Counted from the first letter of the stretch, positions 24,824 to 38,743 are shown. The stretch: DNA of 64,000 nt from Stratiolaelaps scimitus (GCA_019614645.1 JABWDB010000001.1:9841501-9905500); one strand, 5' to 3'. Notes: a model not told the origin generated them from the sequence alone. Made by a program: numbers and translations.

Positions 24824-25260
24824 AGAGGTTCATTACAGTCACAGCTGTAAGGGTTCTGGTTGACAAATGCACTCCATTCATATCGTGTGCTCCGTGCACT
24901 TATTTTCATCACCATGGGCAGTAACAGCACGAGTAGAAGTCACATGGCTGGCAAGGACAGTTGTCGACGGAGTCCTAACGTCGCAATTAAAGCAATTTTG
25001 AACAGCTCATCTCTTGCCGTAATTAGCCCCTTGGGAAGTACTTTAAACGTGCAACGATTTCCTTGGTTTTTTTCTTCGACGACGGAGGATGCTCATGCAG
25101 ACCTGCAGGCTTCACATCTTTGATATTTGCCATGGTCGTACTGTGGGACGAACCTCTGCCTCATGTTTTGGCAAAGCTATCCACAAAACCCCCACCCCCT
25201 TTAAACTTCACTCACTGCTGGCCCGGCTCTTCCTTAATTAATACTACAGACCCGGCAGGA

Positions 25261-25310
25261 GTGAGTGACGGGTGCCACCATATCAGTTGGCCGTTGCCCC
25301 CGAGTCGGGT
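25261..25310 (+). repeat. Possible dispersed repeat, family C, copy 1
   Basis: It shares GTGAGTGA at one end and GTTGCCCCCGA at the other, at matching spacing, with the reverse complement of 41127-41175. Intervening identity is moderate. It could be a third short repeat family or chance. Confidence 0.3.
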
Positions 25311-26586
25311 TCGCTAGGTCTGAAGCCCATAACTGCGCGGTGAGCTAAGGTGAAGAACTCAAAACAATTTGAAATATCCCTGATTCTCGAATATGCGAAA
25401 GTAAGTAGGTTCGGGTTTCCTCGGGAGGTCATTATCAATGTCGTTTAATATTACAATATATAATACAATAGGCGAGTGTCCGTAAATATGTGTATATATA
25501 ATAATTATTTTTTTCCCTACTAGGGCATACGTCTGTAGCTAAAATCGAGTGCATTTCAACCACAAAGTACTTATCAACATATTTATCAACGATTTTAATC
25601 CATTAAATATGGTCCGTGCAAACCGCCGTCTTCTCGGACGTCCTTCTACCATCGCTCCACAAGCTTCATTAGACCTCTTATCTGAACTACTATTATGTAC
25701 CGCTTGCTATTTCATCTGTGTCATCTTGAGGTCGAGCGTGGAATCTTATACTTATTAGTTCAGGGGTTTTTATCCAATCAACCGCCTCAGCGGACAAAAG
25801 AATGTACTGTTACAGTGCGTGTGTTACAGCACGGTGACTCATATAAAATGGGGCCACTGAATTCCTGTGCACGATATATACATTAGCCCGGATGTGCTCC
25901 ATACACGCGATCCAACTGAACAAATATATCTGGCCTTCTCCCAAACGCGTGTATAGTACGAGAGCCCAACCCAATTGGCAACTGCCTTTTCAAGGAAGAA
26001 ACCAGTGAATCAGTCGCCTGATTAATATCAGACTGTCACCGATGGAGTCGGTTGTGAGTTGCCTGTTTGCGTCTGCCCGCACCCTCGAGTTAGGTACTAC
26101 AAACTACGACTCGTTCGTTTGCAATTGGCTGCCTACGCTGGGTGCTACTTCGTAGAGCATTACCACGAAAAAAAAACACCACAGAGCGAAAAACGCACAC
26201 GTCCCTGAAGCCAGGGCCGGTTGACGAGACACACCGCATATTGGCAACGACTGTCCTCAACTTTCCCACAAATTAATCTTGTTCCGCTGATTTTGCTGTA
26301 AGAAACGGACTGATATGTAGGTAGCAAGCTCCAGCATGCCAGCTCACATCGCGGATCTGCGACGATATACCGTGGCGGCCTTTATTGTCAGGATTGAGTC
26401 ACATGAACACGCTCGAGCGAGAGGATTGTGGAAACAGATGTCGGTCGGCAAATTAAGGGGAAATCGCGTTTCACCACAGCCTACGTGTTATCCGTCGTTT
26501 GGTCCGTCTACTCAAGTCAGTCTCGGTCAAGTGACCGATGTCGAAAGAAAGAGGGAGTGATGATATTTGCGGACGATTAATCGAAC

Positions 26587-26600
26587 GGGGGGGGGGGGGG
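26587..26600. repeat. Poly-G tract, 14 bases
   Basis: An uninterrupted run of 14 G on the plus strand. Similar shorter G or C runs occur at 3771-3781 and 49004-49014. These are prone to assembly or sequencing length errors. Confidence 0.97.
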
Positions 26601-27681
26601 CGCATAGCGGCGGAGGATCTGTCGATTGTGGCAATGTGTCGCTATCCATCCATCTTCGTGGAGTTACGAGCCTGACGAGAAACGTCTCCTTGAGTTGGGT
26701 CGTAAATTCTAGGCTGAATGCTATCGGAAGCATAGAATTACACGAAAGAAGGTTGGCATACTCCTCAGCTGATCTACGTTTGACGGTGACTTGCGGGCAG
26801 ACCGAGTGGCTTGATTGCGAATTGAGCCAGGAGGCCATTAGTTCCATTGACTTGTTAGAGGAAAGTGGGTCTCGAGCTATTCTTTTACTGACCTCGCGAA
26901 CGCTATACAGCGGCTAGACGCACATTTAGGATCACTCAATATTTTAGCACGGGAATCGCATGTTCGGAGTGTAATTTCTCTACAACTAATCAAGTTGGGG
27001 TCACAAAATCGGTTGCCCCGCTTTTGCAGACAATAAGAACATCTCTTTTTCGAGGCACTGAGTCTCTGCTTCTATCTCATGGAGGTCTGCATTCGCATTA
27101 CACTCTGCATTAACTTTTCGATCATTCGTTGCCGATTTGTGATCTCTTCTCTGCTATGGCCTCTATTTCTCAGTAGTTCACATAGATTTTCTATGCGATT
27201 CGGTGGAATCAGGCGAATTCCCTCACTACCCCCCCCCCTCCACGTACCAAGGCCGTTTTCGTCAAGGAAATCTGCCCTATAAATTGGGGCTTTGTCGCGC
27301 ACAAATACAGCACTCCAATAAGCAACTTGAGATGAATAAGTAATGTTATCGGAACGCGCTGATTTGCCTCCGGCAATTAACGACTTGAACCTATAAGGAA
27401 AGGCTAACATGCATCACAACCTGTAAGCCCTAGCATATCTAACTCGTTAAAACCGTTTTATGTCGGATCGGGGTAGCGGCAAGTATTACAGGAGCATTAT
27501 GGCGTATGTGTTAATGACAATATTGATGGTTTGTCGCTATTATATCGGTTGTGCATAGCTTATGCGATCCTTGGAAGGAGGCTGTGCGTGTGGAAAAGGA
27601 TGGTCCATGAAAGCACTTGGCCATGAATGCTTCGGCCGTGCTATACACCAACCACAATGCGGTATAAGGTAAAGCATTATA

Positions 27682-27845
27682 GGTTTATTAAAGAAACTGT
27701 AATTTACGTCACTGCTTCAGTTCTCTTACGTCACTGCTTCAGTTCTCTTACGTCACTGCTTCAGTTCTCAGCGGGACTCGAACCTGCGGCCTCTGGCCTT
27801 TTTACAGCCCGAGACTTAGCCACTGTCCAAGCCACCGCGCTGACA
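27682..27845 (-). mobile_element. SINE-like element, family A, copy 1
   Basis: Read on the minus strand it contains GGTTCGAGTCCCGC (a near-perfect B box, 27771-27784) and an upstream A-box-like TGGCTTGGACAGTGG. The middle block CTAAGTCTCGGGCTGTAAAAAGGCC is shared with 46531-46640. GGTTTATTA at 27682 (plus strand) also recurs in copy 2. The body is interrupted by a 22-bp tandem triplication. I could not fold it as an intact tRNA, so SINE is preferred over a tRNA gene. Confidence 0.55.
27704..27769 (+). repeat. 22-bp tandem repeat, three identical units
   Basis: Units occupy 27704-27725, 27726-27747 and 27748-27769. Each starts TTACGTCACTGC and ends TTCAGTTCTC. The array directly abuts the B-box end of SINE-like copy A1. 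Each unit carries TTACGTCA, a half match to a CRE/ATF-type site; any function is speculative. Confidence 0.95.
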
Positions 27846-30203
27846 CACGCAAGCTTCAGAGAAAGAGTATTACGTGCGAAAAGGCCAGAATAGAAGAAGA
27901 CCCGAATCTTTTTTCATTGTATGAAAAATCACAGCCAATTGCTATTGCAGCTTTACGGAGTTCGTCTACGTCCAATACGGCTATGTGGTAGGTATAAATC
28001 TTTTCAAAGAAAGAATTAACATATTGTGGGCTTCAACTGACTTCAACTATGCTTCAGCCACAACAATACGCGTATTCCCACATCCAAAATAACTTATTCC
28101 CAAATTGTGAGTCGACGTTTGAGATAGGATAAATTTATCAATCCCTTTTGTTTGTACGGAATAGCGTCCCCAAAGTGTTGCCACGTCGAGCGGCATGCAC
28201 CACAAGGGGCTATAATAGACTGTCCTGATATCACGCTCCATCTGCAACCTCTCTGAAGAACACATTTTTAAAGGCATATGTTGCTTGCGGCTCTAAGTGC
28301 TGGAATAAGCGAAGTTCATTGAAATATAGGTAGCTCCAAGCTGCGAGTATCCGGCCTCATCGTCTTTGGGCTCTTTCCTCACCACTGGGCCGTGGAATGA
28401 ATGACATATGCACGTGGTGTTCTAATGTACGAGCTCCTCCGCCTCTAGCGCAGCCTCTAATGATTCGGAATGATTTCCACATGGCATCGACATCGCTGAT
28501 GTAGATATGTCAGGAACTTGCATCTGTGCGTTGTTCACATGAGTCATTATATGAACGAAATTACACGATTGAAGTGATAGGCAAATACTCTGTTGCGGTA
28601 AAGAGAATCTGATCGTACATTGAAAGTCACGGACGACGAATTTCTTGGGTAATTAAAAAAATAGTTACATTCACATCAGTGTTATCAGTCTGAGAATATT
28701 ACGACACCGTTGTTTCATATATAGATCTTCCTATTACTGTACAATTATGCAAACTGCGGCACTTTTCTTACGCCGTGGGACGCGTATACGCTGTAAACTG
28801 TGATTGTACAATTGCTAAGGTGATTTAATTGAGATATGTTTTGTTGAACTGCAAGTGATATAATTATGTTCGAAGCGTGAGCCTGAGATTTTTATCCATA
28901 CAGCTATAGACTTGTGTTTCCGAATTGATTCGTTTTGGTATCAGTCAGTGCATATCCCCCACATATGAAACAGAGCCAGAATATTATAGCTGGACACCGG
29001 ATTTTTCCGGAAAAATGTATTTTTTTTAAGCCTAAAATTTCACCATAAGCAAACACCGCAATTCAATGTTGTTGACGATTTTGCCATGTCTTCTTATTCT
29101 TAATGCTTGTATGCCGTATATTTGACGTTGGATCTCGTTGCCAAACGGATACACTAAGTTGAGTGAGTCAATAATACATGATAACCAATAGAAGCCACCT
29201 TTTATTAGGATTGAATAATAATCATTCCGTTCAGGATACCTCCGAAGCGCATTAATGTCTGGCTTTAAGCGTCTTCCGTTTCTGTAACGTACAGTTCAGA
29301 TCATTTTGTGTTCGCTCGCTGTACTCAAATTGAACAACTCTCTCCTTCAAGCCAGACGTGTCGATTAACTTGGGCAGGTCCCAAATATTTCGTTGGCTAC
29401 ACACAGGCTGTTCACCTTCGTACTGTACGCAGCTCGAATACTCCTCTTACGTAAATATTTAAATGAGTTAATACATTCGTCTAGCAGTCAATCGTCGAAT
29501 GGTTCAATATTTGGCAATCAACTAGCCACGAGCATACCCGCCTAAGGAGACGAAGCCAAATAGCTACAAGGGGTGCTGTAGGTAGGTAGCATTTAGAACA
29601 GCGTAAAGACAGCCTACCCGACAAAAAATAGTGATTTACATAGATTTTATCGTTAACTCTCCAACCCGATCGGTTGGCATGTCGTGCACAGCTGGGAACA
29701 AGACGTTGACAGCTGGCGAGCCGCACGTTATGAATAGGCCTCGACCGATGCAAAAGTAGACAGGCCAACAGGGGTATAAGATGTCAACAAAAAAAAAAAT
29801 TAGCAAAAATCGGTTGACAGTTAAGAACAAAATGTATTGCCTACAGTTCAACCTACAGCATCTATATGTTAAGTATGCACAAAAGTAATATATCGGTCCT
29901 AGTTGGAAGCCTATTTTTGTAGCTAACTGTGCTAAACGTAAGGCTTGCCCACTGTACATTTGCGATTGCCGCCACGTTTGTCATCACCCTGTATGTGTTC
30001 GTTAAGCCTTCGAGGGTCCTCTTTGTCGTCGGCGTAATGTCACAGCAAGGCATATATGTGCATATGGTCGAAGCGCGTTCTGTCCTGCTGAATGGCGCCT
30101 TTTCATGGCGTGCTCCTTCAGCCGGTTGACTTCGGCCTCACATCACTCACTAGAAGTTACTAATTGCATAACGTTTATGGACAATGCACTGGATGCATCG
30201 TTC

Positions 30204-30229
30204 AGCAGTTCGCCGTGAGCGGAACTGCT
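30204..30229. repeat. Short inverted repeat, 8-bp arms
   Basis: AGCAGTTC (30204-30211) and GAACTGCT (30222-30229) flank a 10-nt loop. Confidence 0.75.
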
Positions 30230-31025
30230 GGAGTCTCGTCCTCGTTAACCAACAGATTGCGCGGACGTCGAACGGTTCACATGGTGACACGATTACCTTT
30301 TGAATAAGTTTTCTTCCGTCATCTTGACGTTGACTAATCTGTCGGCCGGATGACCGTCGGCGAGATGGTACAACTTCGTTGCTAGCGAGAGTGTTACTTG
30401 ATATTTAAGTTGCTGTATATATTACGGGGCACTTGTAGATTTGCGTTGTGCTGAGCATAGTCGATCGTGTGCGCTGTCAATTGCAGGGAAATCAGCTGAT
30501 GTGGAGCGTCTGTGGGAGAATGCGCCTGAAAAAGGAGTGTGACGACGAAGAACAATAAATAGTGAGAATGTGGACGCTCTGAGGACAATTAGTAGATCGA
30601 TCGGGCGTTTATCGATCCGTTGTATCTTCTCGATCAGTAGTATAATGTTATAGGAATGAGTGTGCATAGTTCTGAATTGGGTTTACTTTCAAAGGGTGCG
30701 CACGCTTTGATTTCTAGGTTTAAAGTTAAAATAGCAATAAAATGGAGCAACGGTAAAAACGTAATAGTTAAACCAACGTGACAATAGAGCTATGTTTAAT
30801 TTGAGAGTATATAGGTAAATCACAAATGTAATATTCTCAAAAAGGTTTGGTAAAAAATAAATATACGTGTTCCCAAAGTACTTTGTAGTGCCTTCGGAAG
30901 AATTTTTTAGTGAAACAAATATCTAGACAGGTGTTTAAGAGAACCTTGTACGTCATTTCTCACTATTATGCTAGCATGCGCTTGTCTACGTACCTGGGAC
31001 CCGTGGAATTATAATAATAACACTA

Positions 31026-31135
<110 letters not shown>

Positions 31136-34100
31136 TATTAAAATCTATCCATAATTGTTCCAGCACCTGAAGCAATGGATCGTTTTTAGGTCTTTTGTTC
31201 GTTAACGACTTTCCTCAATGCGCTGGCTCCCAGCCTATCAACGAACCCGCTCGTAAAATACCTCTATCCTCCATTAATCGGGACTGAGGCAAGACGGTGT
31301 CTTGTGGTAACTGTGCTGAGCCAGTCCTGGACTATTTCACACGAACGCCGACTTCTGCCTTAGGCTTTTTGGCCTTAATGTGTATGCACGCCTTCCCAGG
31401 AACCTAGAGACCTTGAGGTAACAGATAGACCACGTCATACCAAACACTTGCTATCGTCCGAAATTTACGTTCGTGTGCTACACAATATGATAACAATTAG
31501 CGTATCGACTGTGGCGATAAATTCTATCAACGACACGAACAATGACAACACATGCTGCCGCGTACATTCGATCCACGCAGATGTCTTGAACGAGATCAAT
31601 AGTGAAGACCAAATTTTATTGTACTTGGCTCCCAGATGGCACATGTCACAGTAAATGCTATTGATTTTGTCAATGGTGCGTCACCATGTAGCAGGCTGTG
31701 CCATAAGATACCTAATCTCTGCGATTTTCGCAGAGAGTAGTAGATATCGTATGACGAGAATTTTAGGTGAATACCGCTGAAATGTCAAATCACGTAATTG
31801 CGTCACTAAGAATGGTGCTCGAAAACATCAAATATCACTCATATATCTAGGTTTAAAGCTCGCACAATCAATTATATGGATCAACTGTCTCATATGAATG
31901 AGATGATTCGCTCTCAAATGGATCCCGCTCGTTTTCCAGGTGTGTGTAACGTCATACAATGTTTCGCTAAAGATGAGAAAACAAAAATTAATCTATTTGA
32001 AGTTAGTAACGATGCTCGAGCGGCCGACAACACAGAACTATATTTCGTCGGCTGCACCCTACTGGTTCAGTTTGTTATTCATGAAGTCACCCACGTCCTG
32101 AGAGCGTTTTGCATAATGTTGTTCTCGTATTATGGGCCCCTAACGCAAATATTCCTGTTGCCTCCCTGCAGGGAAAGCCTGTACAGAATGTAAAGTAATC
32201 CTCGTTTTCAAGACAGTCTGCATCGGTGGGGCGTCGCGCAGTTGCACAAATTGGTTTAGATTTGAGTTGCGTCATGTCGGCCAGTAACGAAAGTAATCCG
32301 ATTAGATGGTACGCGCACGAGGCATTCGGGCACCCTTTGAGTGAACTTTCCTTTTCTGAGTTCTTCCTGACTCTAAACAAGATCCGGGGTTGGATCGACT
32401 AGGAAGAGACATAAACGACTGAACGCCTGACACATGTCAACAATACGCATTGCTGACGTACCACGGACCGTGAGAACAACTCATGGTCAACACGAACTGC
32501 GTGAGGTCGAACAACGCTAGAGTTCAACGTACCGCGTGTATCGTTCGGTGTAAAAAAAAAAATCTGTAAATATGTAATAACATATTGTAGCCAACTTGCA
32601 GAATGCTGATTTTTGCTTTTGTTATGATTTTGTTCTAACAACTATTGGGTACTTTTATCACATTTTTCTGATCACATCGTACGCTGTTTCTGGACCCCTT
32701 ATCTCCTGTGTTGATTGCAAGACCGTCGATTGCTCAGGTTATAATCGCCATTGTCCAAGAATCCCACGGCAGACGACGGTTCAACTAACACTGAAGGATT
32801 CGGTTATACTTTTTTTGCTTTGCTTATTATAAGGGTATCGAAATTATATAATAAATTCGAGCCAAATCATATATTCGAAATCGTTCCACCGCATCAGAGC
32901 TTTAACAAGACCATTGATGCTTAGAGTTTTATCCCTACAAATGTGATATAAATTGCAAATAGAGGCCGAAAGGGATGATTTTTGTCACCTATCCTATTTT
33001 GCTCACCTGTTGAATGGAGTCATCAACGTATTCTAATATGTACATGAAATCATTGAGATGGGATATTGTCGCGTTATGATAAATTGAGTGTTGAGCCCCT
33101 TTAAGTGACGTTACACTGTTGTCGTTACCAAGTGGACAGTTTGGAAACGAAATTAATTTCAAACCTGTAACATACGCCGCTTAAACTGTGAGATAACTAG
33201 TTACTTGTTGTGAAACGATGTCACTGCAAGCCTACTATCTCCCCTACCTCCGAACTTGTCCATCAATCAATTTGTACTCGATATAGCAAGTCATATTTTC
33301 GATCGCAAGATGCCAATATATAGAAATTAATCCGGGCTGATCCACGGCCAACATTTAATATTGTGTAACCTAATGATGCGCTCGGAGTTCTCATTTAATT
33401 TCACTTTAGTAAGCAATTAAATATAATCCAGCATTGCGCGTGAACTCTGGGGTCCAGCATGGCTAGCTGTGCCGCAGGTCGCGAGTGAATCTGGACATAG
33501 TTGGCTATAACAATATTGTCTATGTCATTTACGACAACTAACGCATCGTTCGGGGTTGCGGACGGATGAAGACGGCGACATGTTCTTAGTACAACAAAAT
33601 TCTGGTTGAGCTCTGTGTCACATGGCAGAGGGTGATGTCATTGTGTGCACTATGCCAGATACCGGTCTTCTGTTTACTGATTCATACAACTTATTCATAT
33701 CGTTACTCCGTCTGATATACCCCAAGCGAAGCGTCTCCGAACGAAATCACTGAATTTCTGTGGCCTGCTTGCTGCATATATTCTACACGACAGTTGACAA
33801 CGTCACACCTTCGACTCTTGTAAGAAATAAAATTCCAAATATGACTGTGTATCTCACCTAATAACAGAGCTGCGAGTTCAATGAAACCGTGGGCCGTGTA
33901 AACTGATAAGCATTCGTTTAACATTTGACTAACATTAAATATTCATCGAATGCAAGTCGAAACGTTCACTGTTGCCCTGCCTTGATTTGAAAATGCTCCT
34001 TTTCTCTAAAATGTTCGCTTTTGTTCCAGATATAGGAGAGCGTTTGTGTTGTAGACGAAGCCGAAGACATTGGATTCTTAGAGGCCTGCTGCTCTGCCTA

Positions 34101-34377
34101 TGAACTGGCACCAAGACAGATGGATGGAAATTCTGATGAATTCACAGTTACTACTATCTACTATCGTATGATGAACAATTAAGCGGAATTAATGATGCTC
34201 GCAATCGCTTATCTGCAGTGTGAACTATGCAGGAGTCTGTTAGCCGAATGAATCAATGGCCACAGTCATAGTTTACGGCACACAACAATTCCTATTGCTG
34301 CACCCGTGCAATACTTCACACAGACAGATACAAGCAGAGTCGACTCATGCGTGTATAATATACACGCAGGAACGCAA

Positions 34378-34396
34378 ACACACACACACACACACA
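34378..34396. repeat. (CA)n microsatellite
   Basis: Nine to ten CA units in an otherwise unassigned region. Confidence 0.95.
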
Positions 34397-34984
34397 TCTA
34401 TGTGACATCATTCGCTGGGTGCGACCCAAGTATAGCGATTTCATGCGTGTGTGTTTCACTGCATCCATTCATACTATGTAGAATATACCTGATAAAATGG
34501 TTACCGCGCGCGGCCTATGTCCGTCCCATCTGACTATGATGCCCAATGTTGTGACGTTGTCCAATGGGAGAGAAGAAGACGTCAGCAGAATGACCGTCAC
34601 AAGGTTCGATGGGTTAGACATTTGTGAACGATCCGTGACAATACATTGTATTACCACTACCCACTGTGTCAACGTACACATGGGCTGGACTGACACTTGC
34701 AGTAGGTAGACATAATTGCCACGGCTGTCCAAATACTGACCCCGTAACGTCCCGGTCCACTCGACGCTTGTTTAGTTGCCGGACGACGACGATGGCCGAA
34801 TGTTGGCAGTCGACCAACAGCAGACCACATACATGGGACACATCCAGATGCCTAATAGATTTAGTAGCCAAGCAAATAAACATATGTTATTTTTCTATAT
34901 TCCACCGTATTATGTTGTTGCTATCGCTATTATTTATTGTGAGTGTAAATATCTAGATAGAGACATATCTACTGCCATCTACGT

Positions 34985-35020
34985 AAATATATATATATAC
35001 AAATATATATATATATATAT
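34985..35020. repeat. Interrupted (TA)n microsatellite
   Basis: Two AT tracts separated by CAA, followed by GTATACATAT. Confidence 0.95.
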
Positions 35021-35272
35021 GTATACATATGCGTGTGTAGGCATCCCTCTGTCCATTCGTTATGTCGATCTGTGGGTGTCTACTCGTTGCGAGCGAATTA
35101 TATATATATAATAATTGTCAATGGCCATTCACTGCAACGTCACCACCATCGCCGTAAGTGTAATCGACCGTTAACGAATCTGTATTGTATGATCTAGCCA
35201 ACGGCATTCTATTATATTATATTATTATTCTAACATTCTATTATTTCGCTAACGAAAATTGGTTCGATAGTG

Positions 35273-35296
35273 ATTCGTAATATATATATTACGAAT
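35273..35296. repeat. 24-bp perfect palindrome
   Basis: ATTCGTAA followed by an AT core and its exact reverse complement. It lies about 410 bp upstream of the LINE relic at 35709. Confidence 0.95.
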
Positions 35297-35708
35297 TATA
35301 TAATACACGAATATAATTGTTCTTGGTGCCGCTGTTTCTTTATCTTGTATTCCAAGAGTTGCCGATACAGAAACGAAGGCCTAAACAAAACAAATAATAC
35401 AAAAAAGATAACAAAGCCATGAGAATGCACAGGGATTTATATAACATTTCATAGTTTTTTATGTGCTTTCACTCTATTATATATGTATATATATTCTCGG
35501 TGAAAGAAATGATGATCTCTATGGCAACACATGAATGCGCTCATATTTCATGGCAAGCCCTGGCCACGTTTAAAAGCTACGCAGATAAACAGGGACTCGA
35601 TAGATAGTATAAGAAAGACTGTAACGATTAAATTTCGCCGGGGAGGACCGCAAGGGCTAGCTGGTGACCAGGTCGGCCACATTGATCGAGGATTTATGGA
35701 AACTTTAG

Positions 35709-36017
35709 CTAAGGACAACGCTGGCGTTATTCAACTTAGAGCTGGCCCTCAGTACAGAATATGGAATGCTGGTTATCTGGAACTATGACATGAAGCTGAT
35801 ATCGAGCCAGCTTCACGACCTCGACCGTGTGAAGTCCGCCTTCCTAAAGCGCCTCCTCCGACACTCATATATCAACGAGAAACAGGTTGGTCTATCTGTT
35901 CTGCGTGACGCCACTCTTCAATGAAGATTTGAGGCTACCCTTCGATCTCCAAGAAACTGAACCATGCCAACAGTTCATCGCGACCATGAGATCAGAATGG
36001 TGTTCTAAACACTGCAG
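35709..36017 (+). pseudogene. LINE reverse-transcriptase C-terminal relic (thumb region)
   Basis: One frame reads LRTTLALFN...LSTEYGMLVIWNY, then LHDLDRVKSAFLKRLL. After a frameshift near 35916 it continues FNEDLRLPFDLQETEPCQQF. This follows the order seen in the region after the palm of insect and mite non-LTR reverse transcriptases (ALFN..IAP...YGI.LIW, then LERVK..FLKRAL). The fragment has stops on both sides and no catalytic palm, so it is a 5'-truncated dead copy. CAATAAATGATCTC near 36123 may be its 3' terminus. Confidence 0.6.
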
Positions 36018-37068
36018 CACACAAATGTAAATTACTGATAATAATATTTTAATCATAATATCTCGTTTTATTATATATATATATATATTTATATATTGTA
36101 TGCGAGTAGCCAAACAAGGTGTCAATAAATGATCTCAATAGTAATAATAATACTTGTACTAATATTATAGTATTAGTCATTGTTGTTTTGTATAATATTA
36201 TAAGCCACATATACACTTCATCAGAGAGAATTTAAAACCGAGAACGAGGAATATTAACCTACTTTGTCTGAAAAATAACATCCTTTATTCAAGGATACTC
36301 TGTAGATACTCTGAACCGACAGCGAAGATTAAAAAGATGCATTCGTCGAGTCTCAGAGACAAACACAAAAACGATACTCAAATGTGAGGCAAGCGCCAGG
36401 CGGAGCAAGATTGGAAACGCGGTCGTAGTGAATTATGCAGGTACATGCTTCTAAGTGGCATCACTGCCTCGCCCCGACTTCGTCAAAGCTCACGGCGAAA
36501 ACCCCCAACGCAAGAAATGAGTAAACCCAAGATGAGTCGACATTTTGTCCAGTATCGGAGTGACGCAGCAGTCCTTCATCGGCCATTGTACTTGCGAAGT
36601 TATTAACAAAGTCTACTGGTATTCAATATTCTGTGCTCGAAACGAATGCTTTAGAGACGATAAGCCACCGATCTCACAAACAATATTACAGGAAAAGTAT
36701 GCTTCTTGTCGGCTTTTGAGTGATACAATTTGACTGGGTCTGCGCGACGAATGTTTCATGGAGAGCCGTACTCGGGAATATATATGAATATTAGAAAGTT
36801 TATGTCAACGCCAACAATGACGAACCTGCGCCGCTGTTGCCAGCGAATCAGCCCTGCGGGTCACCGAACGTGAATTAGCTCGGGCGAAACCAAGAACGAA
36901 ACCTTTCACCAAACTAGGTTTGTGGTACAGTAGAGGCGTATATAACGGGAGCTAACATGTATCAATGAAGTGACATACCCGCTTCAATAGCTGTATCGAA
37001 GATGTGCGCATCTACGTGCCACCCGCACCGAGTTCGTGCTGACGGCCGACCTCCCTCAGATAGGAGCA

Positions 37069-37088
37069 GTGTACTCATATGAGTACAC
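37069..37088. repeat. 20-bp perfect palindrome
   Basis: GTGTACTCATATGAGTACAC is its own reverse complement. Unlike the TA-core palindromes it has mixed composition, so chance is less likely. It could be a dimeric transcription-factor site. Confidence 0.95.
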
Positions 37089-38253
37089 CGCGCAGCCGCT
37101 GCATTATAAACAGACACGTATACACGCACACAGACAGCTAGAGTGGGGCTCCCTTGTTCTAAAACTTAGGGTAGCTGTTGCTATATGAAAATATTGGAAC
37201 ATTGCATCGGTGAGCAATCGCTTTGATGAAACAGAAGATCGCGATGCAAGGGCCGAAGGAGCGTAGCGGATCGTGGAGCTATTACAGAATTCGCTGACGA
37301 CATCACCCAACGCTAGAGCGGTACTGAAAGCAGTACCATTAACGGTATCATTATCGGTTATCATTAACGGTTAGAGGATAATCTTGTTACGCGTGCTCTA
37401 GAGATTCATACAACTCATATATACATTATATCGTGATCATTAATCATCGTTCGAATGCATAGAACGTTCGTGATGGGCTTGCAATCGTCGGAGGAAGAAA
37501 CGTTCCAGGTACAGCAATGATTCTTAAGACAACAACACTGCAACCGTGAACAGGTAGATTCGACACATCGAGCAGTATTTTGCAATAGTTAACCCACTGG
37601 TAGTATCCGCATGGACGAATGTACAATATGTCGACGTGGTGTTACCCTTCCGTGGTAAATAAGTCATACGTATATTGCAAGTGATTATAGTGTAATCTCC
37701 GCCAAGTATTAACCGGAACAGTGCTGTGCTCGAGACACGAATGAACTCTAATATTCGATCAGGTCGAGCCTATAGTTGTTTATTGAATAGTTCGCTGGTC
37801 GTTACGGTTGCCCAGCAGCTGAAATGAGGTCGAGGCGAGAAAAAGGTTTTGCAATGCCCGTATCAAGCCGATTGCGTTGAATGGTGGAATGGTGGCGGGA
37901 TATTGCGAGTCCACAAGCGACAGACGAGTTCATGCTATATATAATATCTTGGTCGCATAATGGGGTAGACATTGTTTGAGTTCGAGGGAAGGGAATACAT
38001 ACCAGGAGGCCAATGACTAATTGGAACACATCAGTTGTATCTCGGGGTACTACTGGGTACTTATCCCTTGGATATGCAACACTGGCTGGCCGCTTAGACC
38101 AGAAGCGATCCAGAACGCTCGATAGAGGACTGCGACTGTTCTCTCAATTGTATTTATCAGAGGGCGCTCCATGGGATGTGAATGGGATGCGAGAAAGCCA
38201 CAGAAGTAACAGTTGCGGCAATGCATCGTAAGAGTATTTCAACGTATGGAACT

Positions 38254-38290
38254 AAATATCATTGTTGACTAGGAAATATCATTGTGGACT
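38254..38290. repeat. 17-bp imperfect tandem repeat
   Basis: AAATATCATTGTTGACT (38254-38270) is repeated with one mismatch at 38274-38290. Confidence 0.92.
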
Positions 38291-38740
38291 AACACGATTA
38301 TTTTGTATTCGATTTTGATTTCGATTTCGTATACAGGGGAATACTGAACTTCAACGCCGGGACACTAAGCCACCTCCTATATCTATTATAACGATAGTAA
38401 AGCTAAAAAACATTGATGCGCGTATGATCGGATATGTGCTGAGGAGGCGTAAATATAATACATATGGTCCAGATGAGTCAGGACATGCTTATCTTCTCGA
38501 TAAGACCCAGTCATATACACTGCTCGCCTATAAAGTTTTGTTCGGCGGTGTGAACTACATCTTCCCAAACGTGAAAAGCTTCAATAGCGAGCCTTAACTA
38601 TATCTCACGTCCGCTAGTGGACGTTGACAATCAAAATCTCACCGTAACTTCCCTCTCATACGTTGCTATGAGAGAGCTGTTAGGCAGCTCAACCTCGGAA
38701 CGAGCAGTTGTTGTATGTCTGCAAATTGAGCTCACCATAG

Positions 38741-38743
<3 letters not shown>

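Noticed and set aside
27770..27845. Possible minus-strand tRNA gene (good B box, GTA-like anticodon position)
   Set aside because: The acceptor and T stems cannot both pair, and a diverged copy with a shared non-tRNA tail exists at 46.6 kb, so a SINE head is the better explanation.
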